The position numbers were made by a program, and so were the translations under genes. Of a DNA stretch of 64,000 nucleotides, positions 27,713-35,747 are shown piece by piece (position 1 is the stretch's first letter; every line of letters begins with the position of its first letter). The notes beneath the pieces are model-generated. The model ran no database searches. It saw only the letters and a list, made by a program, of their open reading frames with translations, and was not told the origin of the DNA. The DNA comes from Acetobacter malorum. Its GTDB lineage: Bacteria > Pseudomonadota > Alphaproteobacteria > Acetobacterales > Acetobacteraceae. The stretch is from contig NZ_LHZC01000057.1 of NCBI RefSeq assembly GCF_001580615.1, forward strand, positions 248,001 to 312,000. The letters run 5' to 3'.

Positions 27713-27758
27713 CACTAAAAAAGGGAGCTGCCCGGTCTGGGCGCTCCCTTTTTTAGTG
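27713..27758. terminator. Bidirectional terminator with 16-bp perfect arms
   Basis: CACTAAAAAAGGGAGC (27713-27728) is the exact reverse complement of 27743-27758. GGGAGC/GCTCCC forms the core, with A-run and T-run on either side, so it can stop transcription from both the plus-strand sulfurtransferase-like gene and the convergent EVE gene. Confidence 0.92.
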
Positions 27759-27794
27759 GTGCGACGAGAACAACGCCCCGCCGGCTTCTGGTCG

Positions 27795-28211
27795 TCAGTC
27801 GCCAGACCAGCCGCCCATGCGGCACAGATACTGCCAGTGTTCTACCGAGACAGGACATACTGAAAGGCGGGATTGCCGGACCAGAGCCAGATCCGTCAGC
27901 GCCTCATCCTGCTTGATATCCGCAAGCGTAACCGGGCTGGGCATGGGGCCGACAGTTTTTACGTCCACACACACCCAGTTGCCGCTTTCCGCCGTGGGGT
28001 CCGGGTAGGCTTCACGCACAATTTCCACCACGCCCACAATCGCGCGCTGCACGTTGGAATGGTAGAAAAAGGCGCGGTCTCCCACCTTCATGCCAGCAAG
28101 ATTCTTTTTGGCCTGATGATTGCGCACCCCGGTCCAGGGTTCGACATCATTGGCCACCTGTTCATCCCAGCTAAAGGCGTCTGGCTCGCTTTTAATCAAC
28201 CAGTAGGCCAT
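27795..28211 (-). CDS. EVE domain-containing protein
   Basis: Single-domain EVE (PUA-like) protein of 138 residues. Recognisable elements are the opening YWLIKSEPDAFSWDE, WTGVRNHQAKKNLAGMKVGDRAFFYHSN and VGVVEIVREAYPDPTA. EVE proteins have a pocket for modified bases and have been linked to RNA modification and defence contexts; this stand-alone form is common in Proteobacteria. It starts two bases after the yciI-like gene ends, so they form an operon. Confidence 0.93.
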   Translation of the reverse strand: MAYWLIKSEPDAFSWDEQVANDVEPWTGVRNHQAKKNLAGMKVGDRAFFYHSNVQRAIVGVVEIVREAYPDPTAESGNWVCVDVKTVGPMPSPVTLADIKQDEALTDLALVRQSRLSVCPVSVEHWQYLCRMGGWSGD

Positions 28212-28213
28212 GG

Positions 28214-28507
28214 CTATTCCACCAGCGCGCCATCACGGAACACCGTGCGCAGCGGGCGCACAATCACACTTTCAAACAGATTGACCTCAGCATACGGGTC
28301 TGCCGCCGCAAAGCCTTCCGCCGCCGCGCGATCCTGCACATCCAGCAGCACGAGGCTGCCGCAAGGGGTGCCGTTCACGTCAAGTTGAGGTCCGGCGAAC
28401 TGAATCGCCTGCTTGTAATTTTCCAGAAAAGCCAGATGTTTCTCACGCGTAGCCTTACGTATTTCAAGGGCTCCGGGGCGATCTGTGCAAATAACGGCAA
28501 ACAACAT
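28214..28507 (-). CDS. YciI family protein
   Basis: Ninety-seven-residue protein with a dimeric ferredoxin-like YciI fold: MLFAVICTDRPGAL at the N-terminus, a central helix with HLAFLENYK, then GSLVLLDVQDRAAAEGFAAADPY and VIVRPLR. The usual YciI His-Asp pair is only partly recognisable. It precedes the EVE gene with a 2-bp gap. Physiological role unknown. Confidence 0.9.
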   Translation of the reverse strand: MLFAVICTDRPGALEIRKATREKHLAFLENYKQAIQFAGPQLDVNGTPCGSLVLLDVQDRAAAEGFAAADPYAEVNLFESVIVRPLRTVFRDGALVE

Positions 28508-28677
28508 GTCTTCTCTCCGCTGTGTTGTCGGGACAGGACGCCCATGAATAACTGCCTCGTGTCAAGATGCCCCGAATGATGTAAAAGGTGCGCGAGCGCA
28601 TGTCTGGGCAGGAAACTCCTGCACGCAAGACCCCTGCAAGCTCACGTGATTTGTTGAGATACGGAACGGACTGACAT

Positions 28678-29466
28678 TTGAGCGCCACACCGACCCTCGT
28701 CGCGCGTGCCGGGACATTCTTCCATCGGTATGCCAATCCCGGCCGGTTTCTCAAGCTGGGCGCACGCCTGCAGCCCTGGCTGACATGGCCAGCCCTGCTG
28801 CTCACCCTTGCGGGGCTGGGCTGGGGCCTGTTTTTCTCGCCTGCCGACTGGCAGCAGGGCGACTCTGTCCGCATTATGTATGTGCATGTGCCGGCTGCCA
28901 TGCTGGCCTCTGCCGGGTATGCAGGGCTTGCGGTGTGCGCCGTGCTGTCACTCGTCTGGCGGCACCCGCTGGCGGATCTGGCCGCGGTGGAAATCGGCCC
29001 GGTGGGGGCCTGCATTACCGCCCTGTGTCTGGCCACCGGCTCCCTGTGGGGCAAGCCGATGTGGGGCACATGGTGGGTGTGGGACGCCCGACTGACCTCC
29101 GTGCTGGTACTGTTCTTCCTGTATCTGGGCCATATCGCGCTGATACGCGCGTTTGATGACCCACAGCGCGGCTACAAAGCGGCGGCCATTCTCGCACTTG
29201 CAGGCGCTGTCGATCTGCCGGTGATCAAGTTCAGTGTGCAGTGGTGGAACACCCTGCATCAGCCGGACAGCATCACGCTGACAGGCGCGCCCACCATGTC
29301 CTCCTCCATGCTGTGGCCGCTGGCTCTCTCCACGCTCGGCTTCTCGCTGGGATTTGCCGCCATTGTGCTGGCGCGCACCCGGGCCGCCGTGATGGAAAGC
29401 CGCATTCGCAGCCTGCTCTCCAGCCCGCGCCGCCGTGCTGGCAATGCTTCGGGAGACGCCGCATGA
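28678..29466 (+). CDS. ccmC: Cytochrome c maturation heme exporter CcmC
   Basis: Inner-membrane heme-handling protein of System I, 262 residues with six membrane helices. The tryptophan-rich heme motif WGTWWVWDARLTS is intact, and conserved histidines lie in YVHVPAAM and in the loop before the last helices (NTLHQPDS). CcmC loads heme onto CcmE. The start is read as TTG, with no closer ATG in a sensible place. It opens a plus-strand operon whose genes mostly overlap. ccmA and ccmB do not precede it here. Confidence 0.95.
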   Translation: MSATPTLVARAGTFFHRYANPGRFLKLGARLQPWLTWPALLLTLAGLGWGLFFSPADWQQGDSVRIMYVHVPAAMLASAGYAGLAVCAVLSLVWRHPLADLAAVEIGPVGACITALCLATGSLWGKPMWGTWWVWDARLTSVLVLFFLYLGHIALIRAFDDPQRGYKAAAILALAGAVDLPVIKFSVQWWNTLHQPDSITLTGAPTMSSSMLWPLALSTLGFSLGFAAIVLARTRAAVMESRIRSLLSSPRRRAGNASGDAA

Positions 29467-29624
29467 CGCATCTGCCCTATATTCTGGCCAGCTATGGTCT
29501 GGCCACCGTCATCGCCCTGACCCTCTCCATCGGGGCGGCCCTCCGCCTCAAAAAGGCCCGTATGCGGCTGGCCGTTCTTGAACGCCCCTCGGACCGCACC
29601 ACAGGAGCCACTTCGTCTCTATGA
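29463..29624 (+). CDS. ccmD: Cytochrome c maturation protein CcmD
   Basis: Small single-helix membrane protein of 53 residues with the usual opening PYILASYGLATVIALTLS followed by a basic cytoplasmic tail. It helps release holo-CcmE from CcmABC. It overlaps ccmC by ATGA (29463-29466) and ccmE likewise (29621-29624). Short size makes the family match weak on its own, but the position settles it. Confidence 0.9.
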   Translation: MTHLPYILASYGLATVIALTLSIGAALRLKKARMRLAVLERPSDRTTGATSSL

Positions 29625-30169
29625 CCCGCAAGACACGTCGCCTCTGGCTCGTTATCGCCTGCGTTGCCTGCCTGGGGGCTGCCGCAGCCCTCATGCTCAA
29701 GGCGTTTTCCTCCGATATTGTTTTCTTTGTCACGCCCTCTCAGGTCGCAGCGTCCGCGCCTCCGGCAGACCGCACCGTGCGGCTGGGCGGCATGGTTGTG
29801 GCGGGCTCCGTCAAACGGGAAAAACGGGGCGAAACCCCTATTGCCCGCTTTGACGTGACAGATGGGCAGGCCGCCGTAACCGTGCGGTATGAAGGCATCC
29901 TGCCCGACCTGTTCCGTGAGGGGCAGAGCGTGGTGGCCGTGGGCAGCATGCACAAGGACGGGTTTGTGGCGAGTGAAGTGCTGGCCAAGCATGATGAAAC
30001 CTACATGCCGAAGGAAGTGGCGGAAGCCCTGAAAAAATCCGGCAAGTGGGACCCGCGCTTTGGCCCGCCGCCCAGTGCAGCAAGCTGGAACAGCATGACG
30101 GTGCAGGACGCAAAGAAGGGCCTTCCCGCCTCTAATGCTCCTGCAGCCCCTGCCCCGGCTGGCAACTAA
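29621..30169 (+). CDS. ccmE: Periplasmic heme chaperone CcmE
   Basis: Membrane-anchored periplasmic heme carrier of 182 residues: N-terminal anchor at about 8-27, an OB-fold with RTVRLGGMVVAGSVKR, and the heme-binding motif around His124-Tyr128 (AKHDETYMP). The covalent heme ligand histidine is therefore present. The Pro/Ala-rich C-terminal tail is typical of CcmE. Its start overlaps ccmD. Confidence 0.96.
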   Translation: MTRKTRRLWLVIACVACLGAAAALMLKAFSSDIVFFVTPSQVAASAPPADRTVRLGGMVVAGSVKREKRGETPIARFDVTDGQAAVTVRYEGILPDLFREGQSVVAVGSMHKDGFVASEVLAKHDETYMPKEVAEALKKSGKWDPRFGPPPSAASWNSMTVQDAKKGLPASNAPAAPAPAGN

Positions 30170-30216
30170 AACCCTGTGTTACGCCGCACATCCCCTTTTG
30201 CGTCTTTTGCCTCTGT

Positions 30217-30240
30217 CTGGCAGGCCTCTTGCCCTGCCAG
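30217..30240. repeat. Hairpin in the ccmE-ccmF gap
   Basis: CTGGCAGG (30217-30224) and CCTGCCAG (30233-30240) form a perfect eight-pair stem with an eight-base loop, in the only sizeable gap (121 bp) of the ccm operon. CCTCTTTTAC follows, so it could act as a leaky terminator or an mRNA-processing element. Confidence 0.6.
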
Positions 30241-30290
30241 CCTCTTTTACGCTGTTCTGACAGCCCGCCACCCGGAGACATCCCTCTGAC

Positions 30291-32276
30291 ATGCTGAGCC
30301 CTGAACTCGGACATTATGCGCTGGCCCTTGCCTGCATCCTTGCCGCCGCGCAGGGCATTCTGCCTCTTATCGGCGCGCACCGGCGCGACAGACGGGTGAT
30401 GATGCTCGCCCCGGGGCTGGCCGTGGGGCAGCTTCTGGCCTTGCTGACGGCCTTCCTCTGTCTGGTGTATGCCGCCGTTACGGATGATTTCTCGGTCCAG
30501 AACATTGCGGCCAACAGTGCTGTCTCCAAACCGCTGCTGTATAAAATCACCGGCGTGTGGGGCAATCATGAAGGCTCCATTCTGCTCTGGGCGCTTATCC
30601 TCGGGATCTGCGGCGCTGCCGTGGCCGCCTTCGGGCGCAACCTGCCGTCTGCTCTGCGGGCACGGGTTATTGCTGTTCTGGGTGCCGTGGCTGCCGGGTT
30701 TGAACTGTTCTGTCTGACCACGTCAGACCCGTTCGCCCGCGTCTGGCCCGCTCCGATGGATGGGCAGGGCATGAACCCGCTGCTGCAGGACCCCGGCCTC
30801 GCCTTCCATCCGCCCATTCTCTACACCGGCTATGTCGGGTTTGCGGTGCCGTTTGCCTTCGCTATTGCGGCCCTTATTGAAGGCCGTGTAGACGCAGCAT
30901 GGGGCCGCTGGGTGCGCCCGTGGGCCGTGGCCGCATGGTGCTTCCTGACCTGCGGCATCGCGCTGGGGTCATGGTGGTCCTATTATGTGCTGGGCTGGGG
31001 CGGTTACTGGTTCTGGGACCCGGTGGAAAATGCTTCCCTCATCCCCTGGCTGACCGGCACGGCTCTGATCCATTCCGCCATTGTGGTGGAAAAGCGCGAG
31101 AGCCTGAAAATCTGGACGGTGCTGCTGGCCATTGCCACGTTCTCGTTCTCGCTCTCCGGCACGTTCCTCGTCCGCTCCGGTATCCTGAACTCCGTACATG
31201 CCTTTGCGAATGACCCGGCCCGCGGCATTTTCATTCTCGGCCTGCTGGCAGTCGTAATCGGTGGCTCTCTGGCGCTGTTCGCCTATCGGGCCCCGACGCT
31301 GACGGCCGGTGGCCTGTTCGCTCCCATCTCGCGGGAAGGCGCTCTGGTGCTTAACAACATCCTGCTGTGCTCGCTGTGCGCTGTGGTGCTGACCGGCACC
31401 ATGTATCCACCCTTCATGTCCCTGCTGTTTGACCGTACCATTTCCGTCGGCAAGCCGTTCTTTGATGCCACGACCATTCCTCTGGCCATCCCGCTGTTCA
31501 TCTTCATGGGCTTTGGCCCCATGCTGCCGTGGAAGCGCGCTCAGCTCTGGCCGGTGCTGCAACGGCTGTGGATTGCCGCCATTCTGGCCGCTGTAGCCTT
31601 CGCCGTGGCGACCTTCGGCATGTCCGGCATTTTGCCCATCCTGTGCAGTGCGCTGGCGGTGTGGGTGATTGCCGCTTCCGTGCTGGATATTACGGAACGT
31701 GTGCGCCTGTTCCGCATGCCACTTTCCGGTAGCCTCCAGCGTGCCCGCATGCTGCCCCGCTCCATTTTTGGCACGGCCATTGCCCATGCGGGTGTGGGCG
31801 TGACCATTCTGGGGCTAGCTGCTATGTCTCAGGCCCAGCACAAGATTGTGGAAGTGCCGGTTGGCACCACCGAGCATCTGGCCGGGTATGACTGGACGCT
31901 GACGAACGTGACGCAGGAACCGGGGCCGAACTATTCCGCTATGGTTGCAACCCTTGAGGTGCGGCATAACGGCAAGATTGTCACCATCATGCATCCGTCC
32001 AAACGCAGCTTTAACAGCCAGAACCAGACAACGACGGAAGTCTCCATCCACACCAATCTGCTGGCTGACCTGTATGGCGTGCTGGGGGACAAACACGGCA
32101 CAGACGCAGCCCCCACCTATGTGCTGCGCCTGCATTACAACCCGCTGGCCCCGTGGATGTGGCTGGGCGCGCTGATTATGGCGATTGGCGGCGTGCTTTC
32201 CCTTTCCGACCGGCGCATGCGCGTGGGCGCACCGCGCCGTGCCAAATCTTCCCCCAATACGGTGACGGCAGCATGA
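30291..32276 (+). CDS. ccmF: Cytochrome c heme lyase subunit CcmF
   Basis: Large integral membrane protein of 661 residues that attaches heme to apocytochrome c with CcmH/CcmI. It has the WWD-type motif WGGYWFWDPVENASLIPWL and the preceding GNHEGSILLWALIL segment. Many membrane helices are followed by a periplasmic domain with QAQHKIVEVPVGTTEHLAGYDW near residue 515 and a final helix. The ATG follows GGAG by about 13 bases. It overlaps ccmG by ATGA. Confidence 0.96.
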   Translation: MLSPELGHYALALACILAAAQGILPLIGAHRRDRRVMMLAPGLAVGQLLALLTAFLCLVYAAVTDDFSVQNIAANSAVSKPLLYKITGVWGNHEGSILLWALILGICGAAVAAFGRNLPSALRARVIAVLGAVAAGFELFCLTTSDPFARVWPAPMDGQGMNPLLQDPGLAFHPPILYTGYVGFAVPFAFAIAALIEGRVDAAWGRWVRPWAVAAWCFLTCGIALGSWWSYYVLGWGGYWFWDPVENASLIPWLTGTALIHSAIVVEKRESLKIWTVLLAIATFSFSLSGTFLVRSGILNSVHAFANDPARGIFILGLLAVVIGGSLALFAYRAPTLTAGGLFAPISREGALVLNNILLCSLCAVVLTGTMYPPFMSLLFDRTISVGKPFFDATTIPLAIPLFIFMGFGPMLPWKRAQLWPVLQRLWIAAILAAVAFAVATFGMSGILPILCSALAVWVIAASVLDITERVRLFRMPLSGSLQRARMLPRSIFGTAIAHAGVGVTILGLAAMSQAQHKIVEVPVGTTEHLAGYDWTLTNVTQEPGPNYSAMVATLEVRHNGKIVTIMHPSKRSFNSQNQTTTEVSIHTNLLADLYGVLGDKHGTDAAPTYVLRLHYNPLAPWMWLGALIMAIGGVLSLSDRRMRVGAPRRAKSSPNTVTAA

Positions 32277-32848
32277 GCAACCCTCCTGAAAACATGACGC
32301 GCCGGCGGCTGCTGATGGCCGCCCCTCTGGCCGGGGCCGCGATTGTTGGCGTTGGCTTCTGGAAGATGCTGTCCGGCATGCAGCACGGCTCCTTCAACCC
32401 GCATGATATCAACGCGCCGGTTCTTAACCGCCCGGTGCCGGATTTCAGCGTGCCGGATCAGGCGCCCGGTCAGGGCTTCAGCGCGCAGGATTTGCGGGCG
32501 CTCACGCAGCCGGTTCTGGTCAACTTCTTTGCCTCATGGTGTATCCCCTGCCTTGCGGAAATGCCCACTCTGATGGGCCTGAAGGATGACCTGACGATGT
32601 GGGGCATTGCCTATAAGGACCGCCCGGAAAATGCTGCCGGGTTCCTGAAGCATTCCGGCAACCCGTTCACCCGTCTGGGCAGTGACCGCGACGGCCGTGT
32701 GGGCATCGACTGGGGGATTTCCGGGGTGCCGGAAACCTTCCTGATCGGCCCCGGCGGGATTATCCGCTGGCACAGTGCCGCCCCGCTGGATGTGGATACC
32801 ATCCGCGGCACGCTGGTGCCCCTGCTGGAAAGCCTGAAAAAATCATGA
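32273..32848 (+). CDS. ccmG: Thiol:disulfide interchange protein CcmG/DsbE
   Basis: Periplasmic thioredoxin-like reductant for apocytochrome c, 191 residues. The N-terminal anchor (about 12-29) precedes a thioredoxin fold with active-site Cys90-Ile-Pro-Cys93 (SWCIPCLAEMP) and the cis-proline loop GVPETFLIGPGG. CcmG proteins typically carry such a reducing motif. Its start overlaps the ccmF stop and its end overlaps ccmH. Confidence 0.95.
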   Translation: MSNPPENMTRRRLLMAAPLAGAAIVGVGFWKMLSGMQHGSFNPHDINAPVLNRPVPDFSVPDQAPGQGFSAQDLRALTQPVLVNFFASWCIPCLAEMPTLMGLKDDLTMWGIAYKDRPENAAGFLKHSGNPFTRLGSDRDGRVGIDWGISGVPETFLIGPGGIIRWHSAAPLDVDTIRGTLVPLLESLKKS

Positions 32849-33318
32849 TGCTGCGCCGCCTGTCTGCCCTGTTTCTGGGCTGCGCCCTGCTGCTGGCCCC
32901 GGTTCTGGTTCTGGCTGTAGATGACCCGTCCGAAATGCTACCCAACCCGCAGGAAGAAGCACGAGCCGAGGCCATTGGCTCTCAGCTCCGCTGTCTGGTC
33001 TGCCAGAATGAATCCATTGAGGACAGCAGCGCCGGGCTGGCGCGGGACCTGCGCCGCGTGGTGCGGGAACACGTTGCCAAGGGTGAGAGCAACCGCCAGA
33101 TCATGGACTGGATGGTGAACCGCTACGGCAACTTCATCCGCCTCAGCCCGCCGCTTTCCATCGGCACGCTGTTACTGTGGAGCATGCCGGCTCTCGCCCT
33201 GTTGCTGGGCCTGACCACTGCATTTTTCGCCTATCGCCGCCGCAATGCGGCCCCCGCTGCCCCCCCACCGCTGACAGCGGAAGAAAAGGCCCGTCTGGCC
33301 GACCTGACGAAGGACTGA
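32845..33318 (+). CDS. ccmH: Cytochrome c-type biogenesis protein CcmH
   Basis: Thiol-reductive subunit of the heme lyase, 157 residues: signal peptide (about 1-25), then the three-helix domain with Cys50-Leu-Val-Cys53 in LRCLVCQNESIEDS, a membrane helix at about 112-130 and a short cytoplasmic tail. This is the short CcmH form; the TPR part is a separate gene (ccmI) immediately downstream. Confidence 0.95.
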   Translation: MMLRRLSALFLGCALLLAPVLVLAVDDPSEMLPNPQEEARAEAIGSQLRCLVCQNESIEDSSAGLARDLRRVVREHVAKGESNRQIMDWMVNRYGNFIRLSPPLSIGTLLLWSMPALALLLGLTTAFFAYRRRNAAPAAPPPLTAEEKARLADLTKD

Positions 33319-33322
33319 GCGC

Positions 33323-34054
33323 ATGATCTGGCTTTCCATTGTGCTGTTAAGCTGTCTGGCTCTGGCTCCGGCGGCCCTCCCCCTGTGGCGGCGCGCCCGA
33401 CAGGTGCGGGATGAGCGGAGTGCGGCGCTCTCGCTGCATGAAGCTCAGCTTTCTGAAATTGACCGTGATCTGGATATTGGCCTGATTGCCCCGGCTGAGC
33501 ATGATATTGCCCGGCTGGAAATCCAGCGCCGCATTCTGGTGGCCGACACCGCCCCCACCCATGCGGACGATGCCATTCCGCCGGTTGCTGTATGGAGCGC
33601 ACTGGGGCTGATCCCCATCGCAGCGGTTGGCCTGTATCTGACCAACGGCGTGCCCTCCCTGCCCGCGCAGCCGCTCGGCCCGCGTCTGGCAGCACAACAT
33701 GAGCAGAACACGCGCGGCGATGCCGTGGTCCAGCGCCTGAAAGCCACGCTGGCCATGATCCCGGCAGGCGACCCAAACCTGCGGCAGGGCTACCTGCTGC
33801 TTGGGCAGGCCGAAGCCACCCGCGAACATTACGCAGAAGCCGCCGAAGCGTGGAACCACGCCCTCTCCCTCGGCTTTGATCCCGAAGTTGCTGCCCGCAC
33901 CGGCGAGGCCCTGACCCGCGCCGCCAGCCACGTCACCCCGCAGGCACTCGACCTGTTCCGCAAAGCGCTGGACGCTGCCCCCAAAGACGCCCCATGGCGC
34001 GGCGCCATTCAGGCCCGCATTGCAGAGGGCGAGCATGAGCAGGATAATCCGTAA
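33323..34054 (+). CDS. ccmI: Cytochrome c-type biogenesis protein CcmI (CycH-like)
   Basis: Apocytochrome chaperone of the heme lyase, 243 residues. Two membrane helices (about 2-20 and 94-112) flank a leucine/acidic-rich cytoplasmic loop (LSEIDRDLDIGLIAPAEHDIARLE). A periplasmic TPR region with QGYLLLGQAEATREHYAEAAEAW follows. It is shorter than enteric CcmH C-terminal domains but typical for Alphaproteobacteria. It begins four bases after ccmH and is the last gene before a strong terminator. Confidence 0.92.
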   Translation: MIWLSIVLLSCLALAPAALPLWRRARQVRDERSAALSLHEAQLSEIDRDLDIGLIAPAEHDIARLEIQRRILVADTAPTHADDAIPPVAVWSALGLIPIAAVGLYLTNGVPSLPAQPLGPRLAAQHEQNTRGDAVVQRLKATLAMIPAGDPNLRQGYLLLGQAEATREHYAEAAEAWNHALSLGFDPEVAARTGEALTRAASHVTPQALDLFRKALDAAPKDAPWRGAIQARIAEGEHEQDNP

Positions 34055-34087
34055 GCTGCTTTTAAACCGAAAAATTTACCAGAAAGC

Positions 34088-34128
34088 AGACTGTTGGCTG
34101 TATACTTCGATAGAGCCAACAGTCTTTT
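34088..34128 (+). terminator. Rho-independent terminator of the ccm operon
   Basis: A 12-pair perfect stem, AGACTGTTGGCT (34088-34099) with AGCCAACAGTCT (34114-34125), runs directly into TTTT (34125-34128). Confidence 0.93.
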
Positions 34129-34248
34129 AACCAAATATTGCGCCCACGCTAAAAAAGTCTCCAATACTTATTTGAACTCTGTATTGGGACGACCTTCAAT
34201 ATTTCAAATCAAAATCAATACCGGAATTCAAAAGGTAGAAAAGCTTTT

Positions 34249-34707
34249 ATGATTTCATTCAGACCCATGCAGGAAAACGAATTTTCTCGTTATACTGACT
34301 ATTTTGTATCCGATTATGCTCATGAAATATCCGAAAATTACGGCTTGTCTCTTTCAGACTCTCTAAAGCAGGCACAGGAAACTGTAGAAACCAGCTTTCC
34401 CCAAGGCCCGCTCACAGAAAGCGAAATCCTTCTGTGCATTATAAAATCTGGTGAAATCATCGGGTATCTTTGGTATCGCCCCGACCAAAATAATCAATCA
34501 GTCTATATTTATGATTTCCACATTCTCCCTGATCAGCAGGGTCAGGGTTATGGAAAGCAAGCTTTAAAAACTCTGGAAGAAAACCTGAGCCAACAGGGGT
34601 TCAAACACATCAAGCTTCGGGTGGCGGCGGACAATACGCGTGCTCAGCATGTCTATGAAGCCAGTGGGTTTCGCGTAACGGGCATCAATATGAACAAGAC
34701 CATCTGA
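34249..34707 (+). CDS. GNAT family N-acetyltransferase
   Basis: Acetyl-CoA-dependent acetyltransferase of 152 residues. The core motif is DFHILPDQQGQGYGKQALKTLEE, with the Q/RxxGxG/A acetyl-CoA loop, followed by LRVAADNTRAQHVYEASGFRVTG. The gene is clearly AT-richer than its neighbours and has A-rich sequence upstream, so it may be a recent arrival. It sits alone between the ccm terminator and the Rrf2 regulator. Substrate unknown. Confidence 0.9.
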   Translation: MISFRPMQENEFSRYTDYFVSDYAHEISENYGLSLSDSLKQAQETVETSFPQGPLTESEILLCIIKSGEIIGYLWYRPDQNNQSVYIYDFHILPDQQGQGYGKQALKTLEENLSQQGFKHIKLRVAADNTRAQHVYEASGFRVTGINMNKTI

Positions 34708-34733
34708 AGGACGGTTCAGTCGGGTTTAAAATC

Positions 34734-34768
34734 TTGCGAATCTAAACGCGGACTTATATGGTCCGCGT
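34734..34768 (+). promoter_or_regulatory. Candidate promoter and autoregulatory operator of the Rrf2 gene
   Basis: A perfect inverted repeat, ACGCGGAC (34746-34753) and GTCCGCGT (34761-34768) with spacer TTATATG, abuts the ATG at 34769. TTGCGA (34734-34739) and TATATG (34756-34761) could be -35 and -10 elements with a 16-bp spacer. Transcription would then begin almost at the ATG, giving a leaderless mRNA; no ribosome binding site is visible. Promoter and start site are inferred. Confidence 0.6.
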
Positions 34769-35311
34769 ATGTCACTTTACGGCGCAAGCACCGAATATGT
34801 TCTGCACAGCCTGCTTTGGCTGGTGGACAACCCTGAACCTGTCAGCAGTCTTGACCTCGCGGAGCTTCAGAACATCCCTGCGGCATTCGTCGCCAAGCTC
34901 CTGCCCCGCCTTGAAAAGGCTGGCCTTCTCGCCGCATCCGAAGGGATGAAAGGTGGTTACACGCTGGCCAGACCCGCCGATGAAATCAGCGTGCTCACAG
35001 TTGTGGATGCTGTTGAAGGCGAAAAAAGCCTGTTCAACTGTCAGGAAATCCGGGGGCGCTGCGCTCTCTTCGGCCAACAGCCACCCCAATGGGCAACGCA
35101 GGGCGTTTGCGGAATTCATGCCGTCATGCTGCGGGCTGAACAGGCCATGCGGCGGGAACTGGCACAGACCTCACTGGCTGACCTGGCACAATCAGTGCGG
35201 GACAAAGCTCCCCCTCCTTTCTTTGGAGAGGCGCACTCATGGTTTGACGAGCGTATTCAGACGCGCCGCACCAGCAAAGTCAGGCAACGCAGACGGTCTG
35301 GCACACCCTGA
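34769..35311 (+). CDS. Rrf2 family transcriptional regulator
   Basis: Winged-helix regulator of 180 residues. The N-terminal DNA-binding part includes SLYGASTEYVLHSLLWL and the recognition region AAFVAKLLPRLEKAGLLAASEGMKGGYTLARP, which is typical of the family. Three cysteines, Cys91, Cys98 and Cys114, lie where IscR/NsrR-type members hold an Fe-S cluster, but the C-x6-C-x15-C spacing is wider than usual. The basic C-terminal extension (about 150-180) is extra. It probably represses its own operon, including the cupin and epimerase-like genes, through the inverted repeat at its start. Confidence 0.9.
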   Translation: MSLYGASTEYVLHSLLWLVDNPEPVSSLDLAELQNIPAAFVAKLLPRLEKAGLLAASEGMKGGYTLARPADEISVLTVVDAVEGEKSLFNCQEIRGRCALFGQQPPQWATQGVCGIHAVMLRAEQAMRRELAQTSLADLAQSVRDKAPPPFFGEAHSWFDERIQTRRTSKVRQRRRSGTP

Positions 35312-35339
35312 ACCCGTCTTTTCAAAAGGATTATTGAGT

Positions 35340-35729
35340 ATGCGCAAACTTGCCATCCTCGCGGCCATAACAGCAGGTTTCTGGAGCAGCCCTCTTCACG
35401 CAGAGACCAAAGTCACACCTTTGATGACCCATGACCTGCAAGGCATTCCCGGCAAGGAAGGAGCCATGCTGACAGTCTATTACCCACCCGGTGGTTCAGA
35501 CCCCATCCACAGACATAATGCCTCCGTGTTTGTCTATGTCCTGAAAGGGAGCGTCACCATGCAGGTCGCGGGAGGCGCACCCGTTACTCTGAAAGAAGGG
35601 CAGAGCTTCTTTGAAGGACCGGCTGACGTTCATCTCGTCGGGCGTAATGCCAGCCAGACGCAGCCTGCCCGTTTCCTTGCATTCTTCGTCAAGGATAAAG
35701 CAGCGCCCTTCGTCTTTCCCGCGCATTAA
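35340..35729 (+). CDS. Periplasmic cupin domain protein
   Basis: Exported small cupin of 129 residues: signal peptide about 1-21 (ending LHAET), then a single cupin_2 barrel. Motif 1 is present as PGGSDPIHRHNASVFVYVLKG with the HxH pair, but the usual glutamate is replaced by a hydrophobic residue. Motif 2 keeps a histidine in GPADVHLVGRN. Metal binding could therefore rest on three histidines. It begins 29 bp after the Rrf2 gene and 18 bp before the epimerase-like gene. Confidence 0.87.
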   Translation: MRKLAILAAITAGFWSSPLHAETKVTPLMTHDLQGIPGKEGAMLTVYYPPGGSDPIHRHNASVFVYVLKGSVTMQVAGGAPVTLKEGQSFFEGPADVHLVGRNASQTQPARFLAFFVKDKAAPFVFPAH

Positions 35730-35747
35730 GCCAGAGGAGACCGCACC

